This document shows positions 21,752 to 31,135 of a stretch of 53,178 nucleotides of DNA, in pieces. The notes below the pieces were generated by a model that had not been told where the DNA came from, did not search any database, and worked only from the letters and a program-made list of their open reading frames with translations. The DNA is from Richelia sinica FACHB-800 (GTDB taxonomy: Bacteria > Cyanobacteriota > Cyanobacteriia > Cyanobacteriales > Nostocaceae): the NCBI RefSeq assembly GCF_014698825.1, contig NZ_JACJTT010000037.1:1-53178 (forward strand). Reading direction: 5' to 3'. Within the stretch, counting starts at the first letter, position 1. Each line of letters opens with the position of its first letter. Made by a program: the position numbers and the translations under genes.

Positions 21752-22381
21752 ATGGCTACATCCAAATTAATAGGTGCAGTAGGAGTAGCAGTAGCTTTAC
21801 TGTCTACATTTCCATTTCCATCCTTGGCACAAATCCCCTACCAAGGGCAAAGTGTTTACAAAGTCTCTATAAATGGAGATACGGTAGTTTATGTTAACGG
21901 CACTCCCAGCGGCAGCGCCGAAGTTCAATTGGGATTCGTGGATAAGATTAGCAGCAAAATCGCTGGCAGTTGTGGGGAAATCAAGCTCAGTTCTTCCTCT
22001 TTAGGTAGTACGCCCTCTATTCAAGTTAATAGTTCAAATGTGACTCTTTCCTCCTTGCCAATTCAGCTTCTGCCATCATGCACCAATGGAAGCTTCGTGG
22101 AAGCGAGAACGCAAAACTTTAGATCTCCGTCTGGAGATGTAATAATCGTGGGTCAGGTTCCAGCGTCCGCAGTTTTGATAAATATCCCTAAAAATACTAA
22201 TAAAACAGTAAGGTTAAACGCCTGTGGATTCGGAACACTGAAGAACAGTAGTTCATTTAGTATTCCTTCAGCCTTCACGATAGGGAACAATTCTTACTCT
22301 CTCTCCTCTCTTCCCTCGCCTACAGATCCACCGGTATGTAGGGGTGGAATTAAATATCAGCCTACTGCTTGGGGTAGTTAG
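21752..22381 (+). CDS. Exported protein, unknown
   Basis: 209 residues with a signal peptide (hydrophobic stretch 7-22, then SLA-Q). The mature protein is rich in Ser, Asn, Val and Ile and has three Cys at spaced positions (GSCGEIK, LPSCTNG, NACGFG) plus one near the C-terminus (PPVCRGG); paired disulfides are possible. It has a beta-sandwich character. I do not recognise a family. It lies 40 bp upstream of a ligase-like membrane protein gene and may be co-transcribed. Confidence 0.65.
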   Translation: MATSKLIGAVGVAVALLSTFPFPSLAQIPYQGQSVYKVSINGDTVVYVNGTPSGSAEVQLGFVDKISSKIAGSCGEIKLSSSSLGSTPSIQVNSSNVTLSSLPIQLLPSCTNGSFVEARTQNFRSPSGDVIIVGQVPASAVLINIPKNTNKTVRLNACGFGTLKNSSSFSIPSAFTIGNNSYSLSSLPSPTDPPVCRGGIKYQPTAWGS

Positions 22382-22420
22382 TATAGTTTCAGTTGGGGCT
22401 ACCAAGCCCCATATTTTTTT

Positions 22421-23701
22421 ATGTATGTACTTTATGCTTTAAGCATTTTGATAATAAATCCTCTTGGAAGGAGTTTAGGAGATATTTGGACTCAGCCTAA
22501 GATAGCAGTGTTGATTACACTGTGTGCCTACAATCTCCAGATAATTTGTGAACATAAGCAAGTAAAATTATCAACCTCTTGGTGGGTAGTAGCGATCGCT
22601 TTTGTGATTTTCTTAGAGGATTGTTTAGTTGCCTCAATTCTGTCTCCTGCTGGATTGGTGCGATCGCTTGTTGGCCATCCTCTCCACAGGTCAGGCTTAG
22701 TTTATTGGTTATTAATAGTAGTTTTCACCTTAACTAATTCACTTGTATTATCAATCAAACCAGAACTACTAAAACAGCAGATTAAAGGCTTTATCTGGGG
22801 CAGTGTAATTTTGGCAATATCAATATTTCCCCAAATTTTTCACTGGACAATTGATTACACAATTACAAATGGGCATTTTTACAATGGACATATTTTATAT
22901 AGTGGTATTCGTAAAGGCTATCAACCTATAGGTCTTTACTCTCACAGAGGTCATGCAGCATTTGTTTTAGCTGCTGCTGCTGCTGGGTTATTAGGAAGTT
23001 GGAAAAACAAGATACTTACTAGTAGATATTTACTATTTTTACCAATCATAATTACTGCACTATTATTGACTCAAACTAGGGCAGCAATACTAGCTTTGTT
23101 CGCTGCCATAGCTTTTCTAGTAGGAGATAAAAGAGTAGTTGGGATAAGTGCGATCGCAGCCTTAATACTAATAATGAGTATTTCTACCACTAGAAATATA
23201 GAGGGCATACCTATATTAAATAAACTAACATCGGATAGAGTGTGGATATGGAAGATGTCAAAGGATGCCATCAGTGAAAATCCCTTTGGATATGGCATGG
23301 ATGGATTCACCATTGCTCATCCCCAAATGAGGAATATAAAGAAAGAGATTATTTTCACTCCTTACACAAAGTCACACAATTTAGCATTGGACTGGGCTAT
23401 ATCTATTGGTATTTCTGGATGTATTCTATATTTATTAATTTTTGGATACTGCTTTTTTACAAATAAATCACCATTGCTAGCTGTTGCAATTGTATATTTA
23501 ATTTATACCCTTACCTGGTTTGAATCAGGACAGTTTACGCATATTGCATGGTGGGTTTTAAGCCTATTTAATTATGAAAAAAATACTAATAATTTTATCT
23601 TTACTGCTGACTCAACAACCAGCAGCAGCGTGGAATCAACAGCTAGAAGCAGAGTTCCAGCAAAGGTCAAGAGAATATTTAGAAAAGTTCAAGCCCGGTG
23701 A
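22421..23701 (+). CDS. O-antigen ligase/polymerase-like membrane protein
   Basis: 426 residues with about ten hydrophobic segments. The region SHRGHAAFVLAA, LTQTRAAILALF and NPFGYGMDGF ... SHNLALDWAISIG is typical of the Wzy_C/WaaL family: a large periplasmic loop with R/H residues and an R-x-A motif after the loop. Members link or polymerise glycans at the outer face of the inner membrane. Its 3' end overlaps the next gene by 128 bp in another frame, and its last ~45 residues, read from the overlap, are likely loose cytoplasmic tail. Together with the next secreted protein it suggests a surface-polysaccharide module. A partial dispersed motif is at 22608-22620. Confidence 0.75.
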   Translation: MYVLYALSILIINPLGRSLGDIWTQPKIAVLITLCAYNLQIICEHKQVKLSTSWWVVAIAFVIFLEDCLVASILSPAGLVRSLVGHPLHRSGLVYWLLIVVFTLTNSLVLSIKPELLKQQIKGFIWGSVILAISIFPQIFHWTIDYTITNGHFYNGHILYSGIRKGYQPIGLYSHRGHAAFVLAAAAAGLLGSWKNKILTSRYLLFLPIIITALLLTQTRAAILALFAAIAFLVGDKRVVGISAIAALILIMSISTTRNIEGIPILNKLTSDRVWIWKMSKDAISENPFGYGMDGFTIAHPQMRNIKKEIIFTPYTKSHNLALDWAISIGISGCILYLLIFGYCFFTNKSPLLAVAIVYLIYTLTWFESGQFTHIAWWVLSLFNYEKNTNNFIFTADSTTSSSVESTARSRVPAKVKRIFRKVQAR

Positions 23702-25382
23702 ATATGGTTCTACCGCCTATGAATATGAGAAAAATTCATATCCCAAGGCGATGATTGATTTTCTTAGAGGAAACAAGGAGAGAGCGTTACCGCAGGTTAG
23801 CGCAGCTATCGCTTTCCTCCAATCTGATGATGCAGATTCCTCTAAGAATAGTCACATTTTAGGATTTGATTTTTACTCAGGATTTACCTTAAAAGGTCAA
23901 ATCAGGAAGTATTTTGGTTTTGGACAGTTCCTCAGCCCTAGTTACAAAACCAGGATGAAGGAAGCAATGAGGATATTTACCGCGCAAGACCCACTAACTA
24001 AACGCTTTCCTACAAAACGCAAATTCTGGGCAAGGTCAACAGATGACTGTGACACTTGGATTGATTGCAGAAATACAGATAACCTCCGAGCTATGCGTGA
24101 AACATCAGCTTACTTGATGGCAGAAGAGACTGGAAACGAGCGTACACGGCAAATCTACAAACAGAGGATTCAAGATAGGGTGCGATCGCTCTACATGATT
24201 GGTCAGGGAGAGTGGGATAGTGAAAGCTATCTCGGTCATGGCATCAGCACATATCTAAATCTGTATGACTTTGCCAAAGATGAGGAAGCGAAGGCAACTG
24301 CTAAATCTGCCTTAGATTGGTTTACTGTCACTGGAGCATTAAAGTATTGGCGCGGTGGGTTTGGTGGCCCCTCCAAACGTGACTATAGTAGTGGTAACTG
24401 TGTATGGTGTTCCGGTGCATCCCGTGCGCTGGGTTTGTATTTTGGAGATTCACCAGTCAAGGACACCACCAAGGATTCTGATTTAATTCATCTCATCACC
24501 AGTAGTTACAGGCCACCAATGGCGGCTGTAGCACTAGCGAGAAAACAATTCACCAAACCTCTAGAATTGCTGAACTCAAAACCACAGTATGAAAACTGGA
24601 AGCCAGGAAAAGATGAACGGCCACAGTTTCACGAAACTCTGTATTTTGGTCACAGCTTCCAGCTTGGTACTTTGGCACAGGGTAGCGGCGGTGATTGGAA
24701 TGGATTTAAGCTGATGGCGTACAACTCGCGCCGGGGGGTTGATTATTTTATTGCAGCATCGGGTACGGATAACAAAATATCAACTTCCTCTGCTGGTAAT
24801 AATGCTGTGGGGCAGTATCAGAATTTGGTTATTTGGTTAAATGATCAACCTGCACCATTTCAGTTTTTCGTGCCTAAGTCTGCAACTATAGAAATTCTTA
24901 GAGGAAAACTGTTTATCAAACTGGAGAAAACTTGGTTAGCAATTGCACCCATCAATTTAGAATTTGGTGCAGTCAACAGTAATTTAGATAGATACCCAAA
25001 TGACCAGATTTTAACTGCCAGTGCTACAGGTAAAGGGGTTAGTGGTTTTGCACTTGAAGTAGGTGAAACTGAAACTTATGGGAATTATGAACAGTTTAAA
25101 AGGTCAGTTTTATTAAATTCCAAGTTAAAAGTTAGTAATAGCGATGCCTACGGCGGCAAGCTACCCACTGCTGAATACATTTCCTCTAAGAAAAAGGTGA
25201 AAGTACATCACCAGGGGCAAGAGTTACCTAAAGTGTGGAGAGATGGACGTTACCACGATTGGCGAACTCATTATGATGTTTATCGCAGTGACAACAAAGC
25301 GCCAATTTATCAGGCTTATAAATCAGGGAAGTTGGAGACTATTATTAATGGTTTGGCATCAAGTTACGCGATACCAAAATGA
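23574..25382 (+). CDS. Large exported protein, possibly a polysaccharide-acting enzyme
   Basis: 602 residues. Signal peptide MKKILIILSLLLTQQPAAA-W is strong. The N-terminal two thirds are helical with Trp/Tyr/Asp-rich stretches (DTWIDCRNTDNLRAMRETSA; GEWDSESYLGHGISTYLNLY) suggesting an alpha/alpha-toroid, as in polysaccharide lyases and heparinase-like enzymes, and the C-terminal third is beta-rich (FQFFVPKSATIEILRGK). This is the plan of lyases of the alginate/heparinase type, but I cannot identify catalytic residues. It overlaps the ligase-like gene by 128 bp. Four copies of the dispersed motif occur inside (23761, 23837, 24895, 25180). Confidence 0.7.
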   Translation: MKKILIILSLLLTQQPAAAWNQQLEAEFQQRSREYLEKFKPGEYGSTAYEYEKNSYPKAMIDFLRGNKERALPQVSAAIAFLQSDDADSSKNSHILGFDFYSGFTLKGQIRKYFGFGQFLSPSYKTRMKEAMRIFTAQDPLTKRFPTKRKFWARSTDDCDTWIDCRNTDNLRAMRETSAYLMAEETGNERTRQIYKQRIQDRVRSLYMIGQGEWDSESYLGHGISTYLNLYDFAKDEEAKATAKSALDWFTVTGALKYWRGGFGGPSKRDYSSGNCVWCSGASRALGLYFGDSPVKDTTKDSDLIHLITSSYRPPMAAVALARKQFTKPLELLNSKPQYENWKPGKDERPQFHETLYFGHSFQLGTLAQGSGGDWNGFKLMAYNSRRGVDYFIAASGTDNKISTSSAGNNAVGQYQNLVIWLNDQPAPFQFFVPKSATIEILRGKLFIKLEKTWLAIAPINLEFGAVNSNLDRYPNDQILTASATGKGVSGFALEVGETETYGNYEQFKRSVLLNSKLKVSNSDAYGGKLPTAEYISSKKKVKVHHQGQELPKVWRDGRYHDWRTHYDVYRSDNKAPIYQAYKSGKLETIINGLASSYAIPK

Positions 25383-25408
25383 ACTAGAAAATAATATTAT
25401 GGCTTAAC

Positions 25409-26512
25409 TGTAGCGAACTGCAAACATAAATGGTCAAAACCGCAAACAAGGCATTTTTGAAACCACATTATTTGCAAATAAGAGGCAACGAAACCTGTGA
25501 CTTGAATCATAAAACGAGCTTTTAGCTCAAGATTTGCTTCACAAAGTAGGTATTCATTTTATGCTTCAGTATGTGGTATTGAGTTTATTATGATAATGAT
25601 AATCGCGTAGGGGGTAAGAAGTGCCTTATGAGCTACTATCCCACACCACCCCCTAATTTGATTATTATTTTTATCTAATGAACCCAGAGGATAGCGATCG
25701 CCCACCAGAATTATCATAGGTAGACTCAATTTTTATAAAAACAATGGTTCTGAATCATAATTAGACCGTTGTGAACCATATCTTGAAATGAAAGTTGATA
25801 ATTGTGCTGCTTTTTGAGTGTTGTTTATTTCAATTTTTGCCCACAAGTGTTTTTTAAACTTAGGCTCATATTATGGTGCAAAAAATTAACTCTAGCTCAT
25901 TATTTGATGCGAAGTTTGATATCTTTTGTGGCTATAAAGCTTAATTTGGCGTTACTTATGGTTCATTTTATGGTTCACAATTTGGCTCATTTTATAGTGC
26001 AAGTCACAGCAAGTCACAAAACCGCAAACAAGGATTTTGAAACCACATTATTTGCAAATAAGCTGTAACCCTGATGTAGTCAGCCTTTGGAGAAATTGTC
26101 GTCCAGAAGTGTCCAGAAAAAAAGAACCAATTAGTCAAACACTTATACCCGAATAATGTGGTTTAATCTGAACGATATCCGTCCAATAAAATTATGAATT
26201 AGGTTTTAAACAGCAAGTATCGCCAACCTGCTTTCCTTGCTTGGTAAAGATTATTAAGTGTCGTGTTAGGTTTTGGTCATCATCTTTAAAATTGGACACT
26301 TTCATTCCCAAAGTGGTCATTAAGCGCAAATCCATACATGATAAGGATTTCAGACTATTTGCAGCTAATGTGGTTTCAAAGTCGTTGTTTGCAGTTTCAT
26401 TCGGTCTTATTTGCAAATAATGTGGTTTTGAGTCTATTTTTATTTGCAGATAATGTGGTTTCAAAATTCCCTTGTTTGCGGTTTTGGGGATTTATGTTTG
26501 CAGTTCGCTACA
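25409..26512. mobile_element. Non-autonomous 1.1-kb element with Tn7-like terminal repeats
   Basis: Left end (25409-25482) and right end (26439-26512, inverted) match at about 67 of 74 positions and both start TGTAGCGAACTGCAAACATA. Each end holds several spaced copies of two related sites: A(A/C)C(T/C)GCAAACA and CCACATTATTTGCAAATAA; more copies lie at 26016-26066 and 26345-26425. TGT...ACA termini with multiple internal binding sites are typical of Tn7, Tn5053 and Mu-type transposons. No transposase is inside, and two possible small frames (25802-26068, 26192-26464) are largely made of the repeats. I see no 5-bp target duplication (TTAAC on the left, GATAA on the right). The right end is 40 bp from CRISPR array 2. 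Confidence 0.8.
25861..26003. repeat. Four degenerate 20-23 bp repeats inside the 1.1-kb element
   Basis: Units near 25861-25882, 25891-25913, 25958-25980 and 25981-26003 share TGGCTCATTTTATGGTGCAA with substitutions. They differ from the GCAAACA/GCAAATA sites at the termini and stop just before an internal copy of the end sequence. Likely binding sites for a second protein or the end of another element. Confidence 0.6.
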
Positions 26513-26552
26513 GATAATCATTAGACCTGCCCTAGAAATATTCACTCCTGCT

Positions 26553-29500
26553 GCTTCAAAGGGGCTGCACCTTTTACGGGCAGAATCGCATCCTGGATCT
26601 TCTAAATCTGCGTTAGTAGTTTGGACTTCAAAGGGGCTGCACCTTTTACGGGCAGAATCGCAAAACCGCTATGGCTACAATCAAATGGAATAAAATTGCT
26701 TCAAAGGGGCTGCACCTTTTACGGGCAGAATCGCATTTTGTCGCGAGAGTTGATGTTAATTGAACCAGTGCTTCAAAGGGGCTGCACCTTTTACGGGCAG
26801 AATCGCGGAAGGTTGGCGTATTACGAGGGATTAGTAGAGGGCTTCAAAGGGGCTGCACCTTTTACGGGCAGAATCGCAACCCAAGTCCAACCCCAACTAC
26901 AGGCTAGAGGGAACGCTTCAAAGGGGCTGCACCTTTTACGGGCAGAATCGCTTATTAGAAAATACAGAATTAAACCCGCTCTTTGGCTTCAAAGGGGCTG
27001 CACCTTTTACGGGCAGAATCGCCGCCGTAAAGATATTCTTCCATCTCGTCATGGGTGCTTCAAAGGGGCTGCACCTTTTACGGGCAGAATCGCATGACCG
27101 CAGTTAACCTCCCCCACCCGCCGACACACAGCTTCAAAGGGGCTGCACCTTTTACGGGCAGAATCGCTCCGCTATTAGCAGCAAGGCTACCAGTAGCGAG
27201 AGGCTTCAAAGGGGCTGCACCTTTTACGGGCAGAATCGCTCAAATATTGTTTGCTGGCATCAAATACTTAGTTGCTTCAAAGGGGCTGCACCTTTTACGG
27301 GCAGAATCGCTTTTTCTCTTTCCAAACTCTCACCCACTTGCCACTAACGCGGCTTCAAAGGGGCTGCACCTTTTACGGGCAGAATCGCTGGTGATGTGCC
27401 TTTGCATTTATTACGCAAGCCATACGATAGCTTCAAAGGGGCTGCACCTTTTACGGGCAGAATCGCGACAGGGAAGAACCTTGTACTTGGTGGGTAGATG
27501 CTGCTTCAAAGGGGCTGCACCTTTTACGGGCAGAATCGCACACCCATGCAGCAACTCACGAAGGATTAGAGGCGCTTCAAAGGGGCTGCACCTTTTACGG
27601 GCAGAATCGCTTAATGGTTGGTGGGCTTTCTATTCCTGCAATGGCTGCTTCAAAGGGGCTGCACCTTTTACGGGCAGAATCGCCAGGATAGACAAGCTAA
27701 TCAAAAACCATTAACAATGCTTCAAAGGGGCTGCACCTTTTACGGGCAGAATCGCTCATCTGCACACGAGCGATCACTTAGTCGCCAGTGTTGCTTCAAA
27801 GGGGCTGCACCTTTTACGGGCAGAATCGCAACAGTAACGGGATTTGGCGGGTATTTTGTGGTTGCTTCAAAGGGGCTGCACCTTTTACGGGCAGAATCGC
27901 CTGCCCTTAAATTGGAATCGCCTAGAGGGATGCGGCTTCAAAGGGGCTGCACCTTTTACGGGCAGAATCGCAAAGGTGAATATCTGCAATACGTTCGCAC
28001 ACAGCGGCTTCAAAGGGGCTGCACCTTTTACGGGCAGAATCGCATTTGACCGCGAACAGCCGTTTTATTCTCAGTGCCGCTTCAAAGGGGCTGCACCTTT
28101 TACGGGCAGAATCGCCCTGGATTATTTTGGGATGCTAGCCCGGTGTCAACGCTTCAAAGGGGCTGCACCTTTTACGGGCAGAATCGCAAGATAAGCTATA
28201 AATCAGAGGACTTGGGGCTAATGCTTCAAAGGGGCTGCACCTTTTACGGGCAGAATCGCTTGGGACAACCAGGATAGAGCTAGGGGTGCAGATGGCTTCA
28301 AAGGGGCTGCACCTTTTACGGGCAGAATCGCTCTTCCCGAAGCAATGATTACCGCAAGTTACACCAGCTTCAAAGGGGCTGCACCTTTTACGGGCAGAAT
28401 CGCGGTTTTTACCAAGCCTCTTCCATCCACCAAGAAGCTTCAAAGGGGCTGCACCTTTTACGGGCAGAATCGCTAGCAGGGTGGAAGGAGGGTGATAGCA
28501 AGGATATAAGCTTCAAAGGGGCTGCACCTTTTACGGGCAGAATCGCCTGAGTCTTGCCGTCAACTGCGGCTACAGCAACGCTATGCTTCAAAGGGGCTGC
28601 ACCTTTTACGGGCAGAATCGCGCGTTAGCAGCTATACCTATCTTGCTACCACCACCGCTTCAAAGGGGCTGCACCTTTTACGGGCAGAATCGCCTTGGAC
28701 TCTAGTAGTTATTATCCGTGACACATGATGCTTCAAAGGGGCTGCACCTTTTACGGGCAGAATCGCACTGGATTGGTTGCAATTGTGGGATTGCTTGAGT
28801 TACGGCTTCAAAGGGGCTGCACCTTTTACGGGCAGAATCGCCAAAACTCCGGGAAGGTAACGCACCTAAATCGGTCAGGCTTCAAAGGGGCTGCACCTTT
28901 TACGGGCAGAATCGCGTTGAGCATAACTCAGGAGGTGCGGCGATCGCTCGCTTCAAAGGGGCTGCACCTTTTACGGGCAGAATCGCCAGGGCTTCCCTCT
29001 CCAAGGGTTGCAATTTTCCGCGCTTCAAAGGGGCTGCACCTTTTACGGGCAGAATCGCCCCGCAGCGAAAGGCGATCGCCTCGTTGACAGACTGTGCTTC
29101 AAAGGGGCTGCACCTTTTACGGGCAGAATCGCACGAATTGGAGCTACCAAGAGACCGCAAACAATGGCTTCAAAGGGGCTGCACCTTTTACGGGCAGAAT
29201 CGCAATTGGAGGGCTACAAGGCAGATTCGGAGATATTTGCTTCAAAGGGGCTGCACCTTTTACGGGCAGAATCGCATCTTTTTATTTGTTAATTAATTAG
29301 TCGTATGCCGCTTCAAAGGGGCTGCACCTTTTACGGGCAGAATCGCTTTTCACTATTGGCTAAGTTTGCGGGGATAGACATAGCTTCAAAGGGGCTGCAC
29401 CTTTTACGGGCAGAATCGCCCTACAGGCTACTCAACAGATACTACGGGATAGTATTAGCTTCAAAGGGGCTGCACCTTTTACGGGCAGAATCGCTTGATA

Positions 29501-30885
29501 AGTTAGAAGACTTTGCCCTAACTGTAGAAGCTTCAAAGGGGCTGCACCTTTTACGGGCAGAATCGCCTACAGAGAGGCATTGCAAAATAAACCTAACCTA
29601 GCTTCAAAGGGGCTGCACCTTTTACGGGCAGAATCGCCGATTGACAATAGCACCAATCCGCCAGATGTTAGCTTCAAAGGGGCTGCACCTTTTACGGGCA
29701 GAATCGCGCAGCAGTAAGGAAGCATGTGAGGGTTTCTCGCGCTTCAAAGGGGCTGCACCTTTTACGGGCAGAATCGCATTACTAATCGATGACTAGCTTC
29801 TGCCAGCCTGCTTCAAAGGGGCTGCACCTTTTACGGGCAGAATCGCTTGTTGGCGAGTTAAAAAGCGGTTTTGGCGACTTACGAAGCTTCAAAGGGGCTG
29901 CACCTTTTACGGGCAGAATCGCTCTCTTTCCTAACAACAGTAGCGGGTTTTCAGTTGCTTCAAAGGGGCTGCACCTTTTACGGGCAGAATCGCCCATCTC
30001 CATAAACTTCAAGGTAACTATGCTGCACAACTGCTTCAAAGGGGCTGCACCTTTTACGGGCAGAATCGCGGCTTCTGTAACCACATCTTCAATCGGATTT
30101 TCTTGGCTTCAAAGGGGCTGCACCTTTTACGGGCAGAATCGCGTTAACAGCGTTGAGGAACTGATAGCTGTACACGAAAGCTTCAAAGGGGCTGCACCTT
30201 TTACGGGCAGAATCGCCATGGGTTAATAAAGCAGCAATGGAACATTTACAGAGCTTCAAAGGGGCTGCACCTTTTACGGGCAGAATCGCTACTACGGCTT
30301 AAAACCTTTGTCTACAAGGGTTTTTAGCTTCAAAGGGGCTGCACCTTTTACGGGCAGAATCGCACACGTCTGCTTTAAACAAGTTACCCGACTTTAATGG
30401 GCTTCAAAGGGGCTGCACCTTTTACGGGCAGAATCGCTTCGGTGAAGGATTTAGGATTGGTAGTGCTCCCTTTTGCTTCAAAGGGGCTGCACCTTTTACG
30501 GGCAGAATCGCAACCATGCAAAAATCCGATAGCTGGTCAGGCTAAGCTTCAAAGGGGCTGCACCTTTTACGGGCAGAATCGCCTCACCGTACCCAACCCC
30601 AGCGACACAGAACTTTACCTGTTTGCTTCAAAGGGGCTGCACCTTTTACGGGCAGAATCGCCACCTTGTTTTGTGACTGTCACCTTGGCGGGGATAAGCT
30701 TCAAAGGGGCTGCACCTTTTACGGGCAGAATCGCGGTAATGGCTGCCCCCAGTGCCAGTTTTGAGGAATTTCAGTGCTTCAAAGGGGCTGCACCTTTTAC
30801 GGGCAGAATCGCTGTTGATTACAAAATTCCTAATTGCCGTAAGGGGCTGCTTCAAAGGGGCTGCACCTTTTACGGGCAGAATCGC
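26553..30885 (-). CRISPR. CRISPR array 2: 60 repeats of 37 bp, 59 spacers
   Basis: Repeats on the + strand begin GCTTCAAAGGGGCTG and end GGGCAGAATCGC; starts run from 26553 to 30849. Spacers are about 34-37 nt and look unique. The only variant I see is the second repeat from the left (26625), with A at the first base. The core folds as CTGC(A)CC-TTTTAC-GGGCAG. Read on the minus strand the repeat ends CCCCTTTGAAGC, like the GAAAC-type 3' ends of many repeats; with the variant at the left and cas genes at the right, leftward transcription with the leader at 30886-31135 is favoured. It lies downstream of a type I-G operon and is very probably served by it. Long open frames across this region are artefacts of the repeats. 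Confidence 0.98.
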
Positions 30886-31135
30886 TGCGGACTTTCTAAA
30901 AGCTTACTATATAAAGTTTTCAAGGTTCAGTTGCGCGGATGATATATATTTAATGAATTTTACCCCACATATATCCAATATCTACTTGACTTCAAAAGGC
31001 TCAAATCTTTTATTAGTAAGTGTTTTAGGATTTGCGCGGATCTGTTTTGAGGGTGTTTGTCTATAATCCTTACACAGCAATGATTTCCAGCCGTAGACGC
31101 AATAAAGCAGAATTACACCTACCCATCCGCGCAAT
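30886..31135 (-). promoter_or_regulatory. Candidate leader of array 2 with three GCGCGGAT motifs
   Basis: 250 bp between the array and the stop codon of csb2, without a gene. TTGCGCGGAT occurs at 30931-30940 and 31032-31041 and inverted (ATCCGCGCAA) at 31125-31134. The minus strand has GAACCTTGAAAA followed by an AT-rich TATATAGTAAG just before the first repeat. Repeated motifs of this kind in CRISPR leaders can be binding sites for adaptation proteins; this is inference. Confidence 0.6.

Noticed and set aside
25404-26517. 5-bp target-site duplication of the miniature element
   Set aside because: Flanks read TTAAC and GATAA; they do not match.
26553-30885. Many open frames of 60-220 codons across the CRISPR array on both strands
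   Set aside because: They only translate the repeat (KGAAPFTGRIA, SARKRCSPFEA and similar) plus spacers; there is no protein conservation or Shine-Dalgarno.
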